Below, one piece after another: positions 23,460-33,243 of a stretch of 64,000 bases of DNA. Source of the DNA: Leifsonia sp. Root4 (GTDB lineage Bacteria; Actinomycetota; Actinomycetes; Actinomycetales; Microbacteriaceae); the NCBI RefSeq assembly GCF_001425085.1, contig NZ_LMDN01000001.1, positions 1,266,550 through 1,330,549 on the forward strand. Reading direction: 5' to 3'. Position 1 is the first letter of the stretch; every line of letters starts with the position of its first letter. The position numbers were made by a program, and so were the translations under genes. The notes under the pieces are model-generated. The model searched no databases. It was not told the origin of the DNA and saw nothing but the letters and a program-made list of their open reading frames with translations.

Positions 23460-24338
23460 TTACGGCTTCGGGATCGAGGTGTAGGACTCCGGGCGGCGGT
23501 CGCGGAAGAACTGCCAGTCGTTGCGCACCTGGCGCACGAGGCTCATGTCGAGGTCGCGCACGAGCACCTCCTCCTCGGTCGCCGAGCCGAGCTCGCCGAC
23601 CCAGTTGCCGCGCGGGTCGAGCACCTGGCTCGAGCCGTAGAAGCTGACGGCGAGATCGCCGTACTCGTTGTCTTCCTTGCCGACGCGGTTGGATGCCACG
23701 ACGAACATGCCATTGGCGGCGGCGGCAGCGGCCTGTTCGATCTCCCAGAGCCGGTTAGAGAGGCCGGGCTTGGTGGCGTTCGGGTTGAACACGATCTGGG
23801 CGCCGTTCAGGGCGAGCTCGCGCCAGCCCTCCGGGAAGTGCCGGTCGTAGCAGATGTAGACGCCGATCGGTCCGACGGCGGTGTCGAAGACGGGGTAGCC
23901 CATGTTGCCGGGACGGAAGTAGAACTTCTCCCAGAACTTGTCGAGGTGGGGGATGTGGTGCTTGCGGTACTGACCGAGGATCGTGCCGTCGGCATCGACG
24001 ACGACGGCGGTGTTGTAGTACACACCCGGCTGGTCCTCCTCGTAGATCGGCAGGATCATCACCATGCCGAGCTCCTTGGCGAGCGCGGCGAAGCGCTGCA
24101 CGATCGGGCCGTCGGAGGCTTCCGCGTAGTCGTAGTACTTGGCGTCTTCCGTGATGCCGAAGTACGGGCCATAGAAGAGCTCCTGGAAGCAGATGACCTC
24201 GGCGCCCTGCTCCTTGGCGGTGCGGGCGAACTGCTCGTGCTTGTCGAGCATCGATTCTTTGTCGCCGGTCCAGGTGGTCTGGGTGAGTGCTGCCCGAACG
24301 ATGTTGGGGGTGTCGCCGGTCCTCGTGTTTGCCGTCAT
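23460..24338 (-). CDS. nitrilase-family hydrolase, probable beta-ureidopropionase
   Basis: The 292-residue cytosolic C-N hydrolase would convert N-carbamoyl-beta-alanine to beta-alanine, CO2 and ammonia. The catalytic triad is visible as Glu in VICFQELFYGPYFG, Lys in YRKHHIPHLD and Cys in VYICYDRHFPEGW. I chose the ATG at 24338, which has GGAGG six bases upstream, over the ATG at 24350 inside that site. It is the first gene of the operon. A divergent MocR regulator lies across 229 bases. An N-carbamoylputrescine amidase function is possible by sequence but does not fit the neighbours. Confidence 0.93.
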   Translation of the reverse strand: MTANTRTGDTPNIVRAALTQTTWTGDKESMLDKHEQFARTAKEQGAEVICFQELFYGPYFGITEDAKYYDYAEASDGPIVQRFAALAKELGMVMILPIYEEDQPGVYYNTAVVVDADGTILGQYRKHHIPHLDKFWEKFYFRPGNMGYPVFDTAVGPIGVYICYDRHFPEGWRELALNGAQIVFNPNATKPGLSNRLWEIEQAAAAAANGMFVVASNRVGKEDNEYGDLAVSFYGSSQVLDPRGNWVGELGSATEEEVLVRDLDMSLVRQVRNDWQFFRDRRPESYTSIPKP

Positions 24339-24567
24339 GTTTGCCTCCACTGCGCCTGATCAAACTGGGTTTGAGCCGCCATGCGTTTCGCACTGCGGGG
24401 TGCCGGCGGTGGCAAATCGTGTGAGTCACCAACGCCGAGCGGTTGAGCCGAACCGAGCGCCGTTGCTCGTTCTGTTATTGTTCGGCGTAAACATTTCTCT
24501 TTTGTTTCACTGTGTGACACACGCGTTAATCATCATGTTGCTGAAAGCTCCGGGAGGCAAGAGTTTC
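24339..24567. promoter_or_regulatory. divergent control region of pyrimidine operon and MocR gene
   Basis: This 229-base region is more AT-rich than its surroundings. It contains the dyad GTGTGACACAC (24512-24522) close to the MocR start, and TTGTTCGGCGTAAACATT upstream of it. It must carry promoters in both directions. The dyad is a candidate MocR operator. Confidence 0.5.
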
Positions 24568-26016
24568 GTGAATGAGATCTGGAAACTGATCGGCGATTCT
24601 TCGCCGCGCGGCATCGCTGCGGCCATCGCCAGGCACATCACGAGCGGCGAACTCGCGCCCGGTGACCGGTTGCCGACGGTGCGTGAACTCGGCGCGACGC
24701 TGGGCGTGAGCCCCGCGACGGTCAGCCACGCCTGGCAGGCGCTCAGCCAAGCCGGGCTGATCGAATCACGCGGCCGGGCCGGAAGCTTCGTGCGGCAGCA
24801 TCCGCGGGCCTGGTTGCCGCCGCGCATGCTCGGATTGGCCGCCGGTGCGGAGCTGGCCCCGGATGCCGCCCACCTCGACCTCTCCCGCGGAACGCCGGAC
24901 CCCCTGTTGCTGCCGACGCTCGGGCCGGCACTCTCCCGCGTCTCGGTGCACGCGGAGACCGCGAGCTACCACGAGCTGCCGGTGATTCCCGCACTCGGGC
25001 GGGTGCTCGACGAGAGCTGGCCGTACCGCGCCGAATCACTGACAGTGGTGGACGGTGCCCTGGACGCCGTCTCGCGCAGCCTCGAAGCCGTGGTGCGCTT
25101 CGGCGACACGGTGGTGCTCGAGAATCCCGGATTCCCGGCGTTCTTCGACCTGGTGAGCGCCCTCGGCGCCACGGTGGTTCCGGTGGCGATCGACGAGAAC
25201 GGCATCGTGCCGAGCGCCCTGGCCGCCGCGATGCTGCAGGGCCCGTCGGCCATTGTGCTCCAGCCGCGGGCGCAGAACCCCACAGGCGCCTCGATGCCCG
25301 TTGAGCGCGCCCACGAACTGGCGCGGGTGATCACGGCCTCCCGCAACGGTTCCAGGGTGATGGTGATCGAGGACGACCACTCCGGCGCCATCAGCACGGC
25401 GCCGGCGGTGAGCCTCGGCCAGTGGATTCCGGCGCAGGTGCTGCACGTGCGCAGCTTCTCGAAGTCGCACGGGCCCGATCTGCGCATTGCCGCCCTCGGC
25501 GGTCCGGCTGAGCTGATCGACCGCATCGTGTCGCGGCGCATGCTCGGCCCGGGATGGACGTCCCGCATGGTGCAGCGAATCCTCGCCGATCTGCTCACCG
25601 ATGGCACCGCGCTGGACGAGGTGACGGAGGCCAGACGGCAGTATTACTCCAGGCAGAAGGCGCTGAGCGCCGAGCTCGCCCTCCGCGGGGTGCATGCTGC
25701 GTCCGGAGCGGAGGGCGCCGCGCTGCCCGACGGCATCAACCTGTGGTTGCCCGTGGCCAACGAGCGCGCTGCCCTCGTGCAGCTGGCGGCGGTCGGCATC
25801 CGCGTCGCCCCCGGCTCACCCTTCCTCGCCGGCGGGGCCGTGCACGCAGGCGCGGGCACCGGTACGGCCAGGGGCCTCGGCTCGGTGCCGGGGGTCGGCC
25901 CCGGCTTCGTGCGGGTGACGGCGGGCATGGTGCGCGGCAACGCCGCAGCGGTGGCCGAGGCGCTGGCCGCTGCCGCGCTGCCGGGCCCGCCGGCGTTCTA
26001 CACGCTGGAGGCCTAG
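24568..26016 (+). CDS. MocR/PdxR-type regulator (GntR HTH plus aminotransferase domain)
   Basis: The N-terminal GntR winged helix (PRGIAAAIARHITSGELAPG, then LPTVRELGATLGVSPATVSH) is fused to a class I aminotransferase-like domain that keeps the PLP Lys in RSFSKSHGPDLRIAALGG and the Asn in RAQNPTGASMPV. I use the GTG at 24568, with GGGAGG upstream (482 residues). The ATG at 24535 would add 11 residues without a ribosome binding site. MocR proteins sense amino compounds through PLP. Its divergent position makes it the likely regulator of pyrimidine breakdown, with beta-alanine or an aldimine of it as a plausible signal. Confidence 0.88.
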   Translation: MNEIWKLIGDSSPRGIAAAIARHITSGELAPGDRLPTVRELGATLGVSPATVSHAWQALSQAGLIESRGRAGSFVRQHPRAWLPPRMLGLAAGAELAPDAAHLDLSRGTPDPLLLPTLGPALSRVSVHAETASYHELPVIPALGRVLDESWPYRAESLTVVDGALDAVSRSLEAVVRFGDTVVLENPGFPAFFDLVSALGATVVPVAIDENGIVPSALAAAMLQGPSAIVLQPRAQNPTGASMPVERAHELARVITASRNGSRVMVIEDDHSGAISTAPAVSLGQWIPAQVLHVRSFSKSHGPDLRIAALGGPAELIDRIVSRRMLGPGWTSRMVQRILADLLTDGTALDEVTEARRQYYSRQKALSAELALRGVHAASGAEGAALPDGINLWLPVANERAALVQLAAVGIRVAPGSPFLAGGAVHAGAGTGTARGLGSVPGVGPGFVRVTAGMVRGNAAAVAEALAAAALPGPPAFYTLEA

Positions 26017-26029
26017 CCGGCTGCCCGCA

Positions 26030-26111
26030 GCCGGTTCGCGGATGCGCGGCGCGACACGCCGCCGAGCAGCCCCGATTCGCCGGTTTCGGGCGCACGCATC
26101 CGCTGACCGGC
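26030..26111. repeat. palindromic element family A, copy 2
   Basis: Arms 26030-26046 and 26095-26111 pair at 15 of 17 positions, and the inner part has GGCGCGACACGCCGCCGAGC. It matches copies at 4201-4294 and 37702-37789. It follows the MocR gene and precedes the promoter of the F420-type transporter. Confidence 0.75.
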
Positions 26112-26197
26112 CACGGAAACGCACCGTCATCTGCGGACTCCGAAAGTTTCTGGATCCAAAAGCCAGAAATCTCTGGCGCTCGGACGCGTCGTGGGTC

Positions 26198-26234
26198 TAG
26201 GCTGAACGCGACCCCCCGCCTGCATGGCGGGGTC
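26198..26234 (+). promoter_or_regulatory. promoter and 5' leader hairpin of the F420-0 transporter operon
   Basis: TAGGCT (26198-26203) is a -10 box. The presumed start is near 26210, giving a leader of about 100 bases. It opens with a very stable hairpin (GACCCCCCGCC against GGCGGGGTC, 26210-26234). A second possible stem (GCAGG/CCTGC) follows before the GGAGG ribosome binding site. It could be a regulatory leader, but it matches no riboswitch I can name. Confidence 0.45.
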
Positions 26235-26309
26235 GAGCCGGCCTGGATTTGGGCTGCAGGTCACCGACTGTGTTCGGATCTCCCTGCCATTACCCTGTCC
26301 GGAGGTTCC

Positions 26310-27362
26310 ATGCTCCCCGTCAACCCGTTCATCACTGCGCCGCGCGCCGCGCACCCGATTCGCCGCCGCGTGTCCGCCGTGGCCACCGCCGCCGCGACGC
26401 TCGCACTGCTCGCCGGCTGCGCCGCGCCAGCATCCGACACGATCGGGGCAGCACCCGAGGAGGCAGCGAGCGACACCAGCCAGACCGGTTACCCGCTCAC
26501 GATCGACAACTGCGGAACCGAGGTCACCGTCACGGCGGCTCCGGAGCGCGTCGTCACGATCAAGTCGACCTCGACCGAGATGCTGCTCGCGCTCGGCCTC
26601 GGCGACCGCATCGTCGGTTCCGCCTTCGGCGATGGGCCGGCGTCCGAGGCCTGGGCGGCGGAGGCCGCCGCGCTCCCCGTGCTCAGCGACAAGGTGCCGG
26701 GCCAGGAGGCGACGCTCGAGCTCGAGCCGGATCTCGTCTACGCCGGCTGGGAGTCCAACCTCAGCGCGGAGGGCGCAGGCGACCGCCCGACCCTCGCAGC
26801 CCTCGGCGTGAACAGCTTCGTCTCCCCCGCCGCTTGCAAAGGCGAGGCGTACCGCCCGAACCCACTCGACTTCGATGAGGTCTTCGCCGAGATCACGCAG
26901 ATCGGCGAGATCTTCGACGTGCAGGATGCCGCGGCAGAGCTCGTCGCCGCGCAGCGCACAGAGCTCGCCGCCGTCGAACCGGCCGGTGCAGGGCGCAGCG
27001 CGCTCTGGTACAGCTCCGGCAGCGACACCCCCTACGTGGGCGCCGGCATCGGCGCACCCCAGATGATCCTCGACGCGCTCGAGCTCGAGAACGTCGCCGC
27101 CGATGTGCAGGACAGCTGGTCGCCGCTCGGCTGGGAGGCCATCGTGGCCGCCGACCCGGACGTGATCGTGCTCGTCGACGCCGCGTGGAACACCGCGGAG
27201 TCGAAGATCGCCCTGTTGGAGTCGAACCCGGCGACCGCGAAGCTCAGCGCGGTGCAGGCAGGCGACTACCTGATCGTGCCCTTCCCCGCCGGAGAGGCCG
27301 GAGTCCGCAACGTCGAGGCCGTCACCTCGCTGAACACGCAGCTGGAGTCGCTCGGTGACTAG
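26310..27362 (+). CDS. ABC substrate-binding lipoprotein, putative F420-0/deazaflavin importer
   Basis: The 350-residue exported protein has a lipoprotein signal (AATLALLAGCAAP) and a FecB/BtuF-type fold: RVVTIKSTSTEMLLALGLGD, then LELEPDLVYAGWESN. GGAGG lies 5 bases before the ATG. The longer frame upstream is the shadow of the MocR gene. Siderophore and cobalamin binders look alike. The coupling of this cassette to cofD fits the actinobacterial transporter proposed to import F420-0 (TIGRFAM F420-0 ABC cassette). The ligand is inferred. Confidence 0.86.
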   Translation: MLPVNPFITAPRAAHPIRRRVSAVATAAATLALLAGCAAPASDTIGAAPEEAASDTSQTGYPLTIDNCGTEVTVTAAPERVVTIKSTSTEMLLALGLGDRIVGSAFGDGPASEAWAAEAAALPVLSDKVPGQEATLELEPDLVYAGWESNLSAEGAGDRPTLAALGVNSFVSPAACKGEAYRPNPLDFDEVFAEITQIGEIFDVQDAAAELVAAQRTELAAVEPAGAGRSALWYSSGSDTPYVGAGIGAPQMILDALELENVAADVQDSWSPLGWEAIVAADPDVIVLVDAAWNTAESKIALLESNPATAKLSAVQAGDYLIVPFPAGEAGVRNVEAVTSLNTQLESLGD

Positions 27363-28442
27363 CGCCGCCCCGGCCCGCTCCCCCATCGCGCCCGCCCCGC
27401 TCCCCGAGGAGGGGGGCCGGGCGGGCGGGCGCGGGCGCACGGGGATCGTGGCTGCGGTGCTCGGGCTGGTGCTCGTGGCATCCGTGCTGCTGGCCGTCGC
27501 GATCGGCCCGGCAGACCTCAGCCCGAGCGAGGTGCTGGCGAGCGTGCTGACCCACCTCGGCCTCGGTGAGCTGTTCGGGGTCGAGGCCCCGTCCGCGCTC
27601 CGCGACGGCATCGTCTGGGAGTTGCGGCTGCCCCGCGTGCTCACCGCCGCGGCCGTCGGTGCGGGGCTCGCGCTCTGCGGAACCGTGATGCAGGCCCTCA
27701 TGCGCAACCCGCTCGCCGACCCGTACCTGCTCGGCCTGAGCTCGGGCGCCTCCCTCGGAGCCGTCATCGTGATCGTGCTCGGCGCGGCCATCGCCCTGCC
27801 GATCGCGGCCTTCGTCGGCGCCCTGCTCGCGCTCGTCGCCACCCTCGGGCTCGCGAGCGCCGCCGGCGGCCTCAGCCCGAGCCGCACGATCCTGGCCGGC
27901 ATCGCCGTCTCGGCGGTCTTTGCCGCGCTGACCAGCCTCGTGATCTTCTGGAGCGCCACCGGCGACAGCTACCGCGAGATCCTCAACTGGCTGCTCGGTT
28001 CACTGGCCGGCGCCCGCTGGCCCGCCGTCGTGATCGCCGGCGTCGCGCTGCTCGTGATCGGCGTTCCCCTGCTGTTCAGCGGAACCGTGCTCGACGCCTT
28101 CGCGTTCGGCGACACGGCCGCATCGGCGCTCGGCGTACCGGTCACGCCGGTGCGCTGGACGCTGCTCGGCGCGACCGCACTGCTCACCGGCGCCCTCGTC
28201 GCGGTCAGCGGCGCGATCGGCTTCGTCGGGCTGGTGCTGCCGCACGCCGTCCGCCTGCTCATCGGCCCCGGCCACCGCGGCCTGCTGCCACTCTCTGCCC
28301 TGGCCGGAGCCATCTTCCTGCTCTGGATGGACACCGGCGCCCGCACCCTCTTCGACCCGCGAGAACTGCCGGTCGGGATCCTCACGGCCATCGTCGGCGG
28401 GCCGGTCTTCGCCATGATCATGCTCAAGAATCGGAGCGCGCA

Positions 28443-28446
<4 letters not shown>
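27355..28446 (+). CDS. FecCD-family ABC permease, putative F420-0/deazaflavin importer
   Basis: The 363-residue inner-membrane protein has nine to ten helices and the FecCD signatures LPRVLTAAAVGAGLALCGTV and GAIGFVGLVLPHAVRLLIGP. The GTG at 27355 overlaps the binding-protein gene by 8 bases and the stop overlaps the ATPase gene by 4. The N-terminus has a proline-rich stretch before the first helix. It forms the homodimeric channel of the importer. Confidence 0.93.
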
Positions 28447-29362
<916 letters not shown>

Positions 29363-29366
<4 letters not shown>

Positions 29367-30481
29367 GCGGCGTCGAGCATGGCCGCCCGCCGCACATCGT
29401 GGTGTTGGCCGGCGGCGTCGGCGGCTCGCGCTTCACCCGCGGGCTGTTGCACCACCTGCGCACGGAGTGGCCGGCATCCGGCGCCGCGGGCTCGGCCGAG
29501 AGCGTTCCGGGCTCTGGCACGACGGCCTCGGTCACCGTCGTGGCCAACACCGGCGACGACCTCTGGCTCGCCGGCTTGCGGGTCTGCCCCGACCTCGACT
29601 CGATCATGTACGCCCTCGGCGACGCGGCCGACGAGCAGCGCGGCTGGGGGCGCCGCGACGAGAGCGAGCGGGTGAGCGCAGAGCTCACCGCCTACGGCGT
29701 TGGCTGGCCGTGGTTCACGCTGGGCGACCTCGACCTCGGCACGCACATCGCGCGCAGCTCGTGGTTGCGCGACGGCCTGCCGCTCAGTGAGGCCACCAGG
29801 CGACTCTGCGCCCGCTGGCGCCCGGGAGTGACCCTGATCCCGGCCACCGACGACGAGGTGCCGACGCTCGTGACGGTCGCCGACGGCGATGCGCCAGACG
29901 GCACGCGCCAGCTGCACTTCGAGGAGTGGTGGGTGCGACACCGCGCCGCCCTGCCCGCGCTCGCCTTCACCCAGGACGGCGTCGCCGACGCGCGCCCGGC
30001 TCCCGGAGTGCTCGAGGCGATCGCGGATGCCGACCTCGTGCTGTTCGCGCCGTCGAACCCGGTGGTCTCGATCGGCACGATCCTCGGCATCCCCGGCATC
30101 GCGGAGGCCGTGCGCCGTACCGCTGCCCCCGTCATCGCGGTCTCCCCGATCATCGGCGGATCTGTGGTGCGCGGAATGGCCGACGCCTGCCTGCACGCGA
30201 TCGGCGTCGAGACCAGCGCCGTCGCCGTCGCCGAGCACTACGGGGCGCGCGGCAGCGGGCCCAGCGGCGAGGTCCACGGTGCCGGACCCGGCGGCGGACT
30301 CATCGACGGGTGGCTCGTCGACCCGGCCGATGCCGCGGCCGCCCCGCGACTTGAGGAGGCAGGCATCCGCCCGCTCGTGCGCCCGCTCTGGTTCCACTCC
30401 GTCGAGGAGACGGCCGCTATCGCCGCAGATGCCATCGCCTTGGCCGAATCCGTGACTGCCGGCTCGGTGGCACGGCGCTGA
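29363..30481 (+). CDS. cofD: 2-phospho-L-lactate (PEP/lactyl) transferase of F420 synthesis
   Basis: CofD (FbiA) joins Fo to the phospholactyl or phosphoenolpyruvyl group of an activated guanosine diphosphate, giving (dehydro)F420-0. The 372-residue protein has the family start HIVVLAGGVGGSRFTRGLL, the segment VVANTGDDLWLAGLRVCPDL and the LFAPSNPVVSIGTILGIPGI loop. The GTG at 29363 overlaps the ABC ATPase gene by 4 bases. The next gene, on the other strand, ends 8 bases away. CofE is 7 kb to the right. The enzymes that make Fo (FbiC) and the activated donor (CofC/FbiD) are not in the window. Confidence 0.93.
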
Positions 30482-30489
30482 GGCCATGC

Positions 30490-33144
30490 TCAGTCCTGGC
30501 GCTGAATGAGCCCCCGCCGCTCGGCGACGACGAGTGCGGCCTCGCGGTCGCGCACGCCGAGTTTGGCGTAGATCGAGGCGATCTGGCTCTTCACCGTGTT
30601 CGGCGAGACCGAGAGCGAGGCTGCGATTGTCGCCGTCGACCCGCCGTCGGCGAGCGCGCCGAGCACAATGCTCTCCCGCCCGGAGAGCTCGGCGATCGAC
30701 TCCGATTCGGGGTAGAACGGGGTGGCAGCGGCGATGCTGGCCTGCGCGGCATCCGGCAGCACCGAGCCGATCGCCGCAAGCAGCGTGCTGAGCGATGCCG
30801 CAGGGATCGTCAGGTATGCCCGCCAGTTCTGCCGACGGGTGGCGAGCGCATGCGCCTGTGCGAAGGTCGCTGCAGCCTCCCGGTGCGAGCCCTCGCGCAG
30901 CTGCGCCTCGGCGACGATGAAATACGCCTCCAGTTGGTCGCCGTGCCAGGTGCTCGTCGAGTTCACGGCCCGCAACGCCAGCCGCGCCGCCTTCTTGCTC
31001 TGCCCGCCATAGAGCTGGGCTCGCGCGAGCGGCAGCAGCAGCTCTGGCACCTCATCCACCTTCGCGCCGAAGAGCGTGTTGGCTGCTGTCTCGAGCACGT
31101 CGACGGCCCGGCCGGCATCCCCGACCGCGATCTGCCCGTCTGCGCGGGTGCGGGCCAGCATGATGGCGCCGCCGCCCGTGCCGGTGCGTCCGATCAGCGT
31201 CTGCGCGCGCTCGACCCTGTCGAACTCGGCGAGCATCACGACGGGATCTCCGAAGGTGAGTTCTCGGCGCGCCGCGGCGGCTGCGATGAACGGCCACATC
31301 TCGAGCGGCCCTGAGCCGTTGCCCATGGGCGCCGCGGCGAGCTCGGCTCGCGCTCGGTCGAGCCGTTCAGTGGCCAGCAGCGTCTCCGCCACCCGAGCGG
31401 GGGCCCTCGTGACGGAATCGTGCCAGCGGAGTGGCCCTCTCGGCTCGCCGACGGCCAGCCACTCCGCCGCCTCACCTTCCGAACCGATGAGCACGTTGCA
31501 GAGCGCGAGGTGCGATGTCGCATTGGCGACGACGTGCTCGGCATCGATGCCGGCGCCGACCGCGAGCTCGTAGGCGTCGGTGGCCAGCGCGATCGACTCC
31601 GAGAGCTCCTCGACGAGCAGCATGGTCACGGCGCGCTGCAGTTGCCACCAGGCGCGGTTGGAGTCGCTTGGCAGGTCGCCGCGCCCCGCCCGCAACTGCA
31701 GCTCGCGTTCGACATTGTTCGCCGTGTCGCGCGCGGCCTCGATCGACCCCGTCACGCGCTGGTGCACGATGACCGCGCTCAGCAGCCCGATCAGCCCGTC
31801 GGCGGTCGGCACGGCGGTCAGGGCCGACGCCAGTTTCCTGGCCGTTCCCGTGGCCGAGCGCAGCCAGATGCCCGGCCCGTCTCCGGCCGAGGCCCCGATG
31901 CTCGCGAGCACCACCTGGGCCAGCCGCAACCCCGGGTGCAGCTGCACGGCCTCCTCTGGCAGCCCGGAATAGGCGGCGACGGATGCCGCAAAATTGCGGT
32001 TGAGCAGGCCGAGACCGTGCCGGGGCCAGAGCGTGGCCATCAGGTCCCAGTCCTCACCGGCCCTGGCGTGTGTCAGCGCGATCCAGATCTCGTCCCGTCC
32101 GCCGTGGCTGACGAGGCCATCGGCGAAGAGCCGATTCCAGCGGCGGTACTCCGCGGCGTGAGTGCTGCGGGTGTCGTTCTCGACCACGGTGCGAACGCCG
32201 GAGACCAGCCGGAGGCGGCCGCGGCCGTCGTCGCTGCGCGTCTGCTCGGTTCTGGTCTGCTCGGTTCGGTTCTGCTCGGTTCTGTTCTGCTCGAAGAGTC
32301 CGAGCCCGCCCAGCGCCCGCACGAGAGCGTCGTCGATGCCGGCGCCGTCGTGCGTCGCCATGAGCTCCCGGTGGCGGGGCACGATCACGGGGGCCAGCGA
32401 CATCCGGCGCAGCACCGATTGCGCGCGCGCATCGGCAATCGCCGCATCGACCGCGGCGCGGATCCAGTTCTCCACCGGGGGAACCGCGATCAGCTCGGCC
32501 GGGCCCATGCGCTCGCCCGCCGCCGGCTCCGGGGACGAGGGGTGCGCCAGCTCCGAGGCCAGCAGACGCGCCAACCCCGGCCAGCCGTCGGACACCTCGT
32601 GGATGGCAGGGGCCCACTCCGCGGACACCACGCCGCCCGTCCAGTCTGCGAGCGCGGCGGGCATCTGCTCCAGCGAGAGCTTGAGATGGGCGGCGCCGAT
32701 CTCCCGCAGGGTGAGCCCGTCGGGAGCGGCGATCTCGCTCGCGCCGCCCAGAGTGCCGAAGCAGACGACCCCCTTGCGCGTCTGGTCGGCCAGCAGCTCG
32801 GCGTAGAGCTCGGCCAGCTGCCTTCCGGAGAGCGCATCGGCGTCGTCGATCACGACGATCCGGCGCTGCTCGTCGCGGAAGACCTCGCGGAAGGGTGCGC
32901 CCAGATCACGAGCGCTCAGGAGCACGACATCGTCGCCGATACGCCGGCGTCGCTCCTCGACCCAGGAGCGCACCAGCCGGGTCTTGCCCATGCCGGGCAG
33001 AGCGCGAATGACGACCAGGGATTCCGGGCCGTCGAGCAGGCCCCAGGCGGCGTGGCGGGTGGCGCTCGCCAAGACCGACCCGCGCTCGGAGCTGCCAGTG
33101 CCTGCGCCATCGGGGCGCTCGATGGTTGATGTCGCCTCCGGCAC
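30490..33144 (-). CDS. large ATP-binding LuxR-family regulator (LAL/MalT-like)
   Basis: The 884-residue protein has an AAA+/STAND-like ATPase (Walker A RALPGMGKTRLV, Walker B RRIVVIDDADAL), a long helical middle likely of TPR type and a C-terminal LuxR HTH (LSGRESIVLGALADGGSTAT). I use the GTG at 33144, which has GGGGAGG nine bases upstream; another GTG at 33150 is also possible. The frame to 33207 would start with TTG. A polar pentapeptide repeat lies at about residues 285-301. Such proteins activate operons in response to a small ligand. The target is unknown; neighbours are the ABC/LolA-like operon and cofD. Confidence 0.9.
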   Translation of the reverse strand: MPEATSTIERPDGAGTGSSERGSVLASATRHAAWGLLDGPESLVVIRALPGMGKTRLVRSWVEERRRRIGDDVVLLSARDLGAPFREVFRDEQRRIVVIDDADALSGRQLAELYAELLADQTRKGVVCFGTLGGASEIAAPDGLTLREIGAAHLKLSLEQMPAALADWTGGVVSAEWAPAIHEVSDGWPGLARLLASELAHPSSPEPAAGERMGPAELIAVPPVENWIRAAVDAAIADARAQSVLRRMSLAPVIVPRHRELMATHDGAGIDDALVRALGGLGLFEQNRTEQNRTEQTRTEQTRSDDGRGRLRLVSGVRTVVENDTRSTHAAEYRRWNRLFADGLVSHGGRDEIWIALTHARAGEDWDLMATLWPRHGLGLLNRNFAASVAAYSGLPEEAVQLHPGLRLAQVVLASIGASAGDGPGIWLRSATGTARKLASALTAVPTADGLIGLLSAVIVHQRVTGSIEAARDTANNVERELQLRAGRGDLPSDSNRAWWQLQRAVTMLLVEELSESIALATDAYELAVGAGIDAEHVVANATSHLALCNVLIGSEGEAAEWLAVGEPRGPLRWHDSVTRAPARVAETLLATERLDRARAELAAAPMGNGSGPLEMWPFIAAAAARRELTFGDPVVMLAEFDRVERAQTLIGRTGTGGGAIMLARTRADGQIAVGDAGRAVDVLETAANTLFGAKVDEVPELLLPLARAQLYGGQSKKAARLALRAVNSTSTWHGDQLEAYFIVAEAQLREGSHREAAATFAQAHALATRRQNWRAYLTIPAASLSTLLAAIGSVLPDAAQASIAAATPFYPESESIAELSGRESIVLGALADGGSTATIAASLSVSPNTVKSQIASIYAKLGVRDREAALVVAERRGLIQRQD
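32241..32293. repeat. 15-base in-frame tandem repeat within the LAL regulator gene
   Basis: Four copies of TCTGCTCGGTTCTGG-like units start at 32241, 32256, 32271 and 32286. On the coding strand they give repeated N-R-T-E-Q or T-R-T-E-Q. The length is a multiple of three, so copy-number change would keep the frame. Confidence 0.85.
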
Positions 33145-33243
33145 GCCCACGTTCCTCCCCCTTGCGGCCGAGTCCGTCGTCACGCTCACTGAGATCGGCC
33201 CGGCCAATGCTCTCGACAGACTATCGTGCGGTCCGGCTGGCGC

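Noticed and set aside
21864-24359. Plus-strand open frame of 831 codons opposite dihydropyrimidinase and the nitrilase gene
   Set aside because: Same reason: low-complexity product, no ribosome binding site, and the opposite strand encodes complete enzymes with all catalytic residues.
26204-26309. Cobalamin riboswitch before the FecBCD-type transporter
   Set aside because: No B12-box-like sequence or usual core is visible and the leader is only about 100 bases. Context with cofD points to a deazaflavin.
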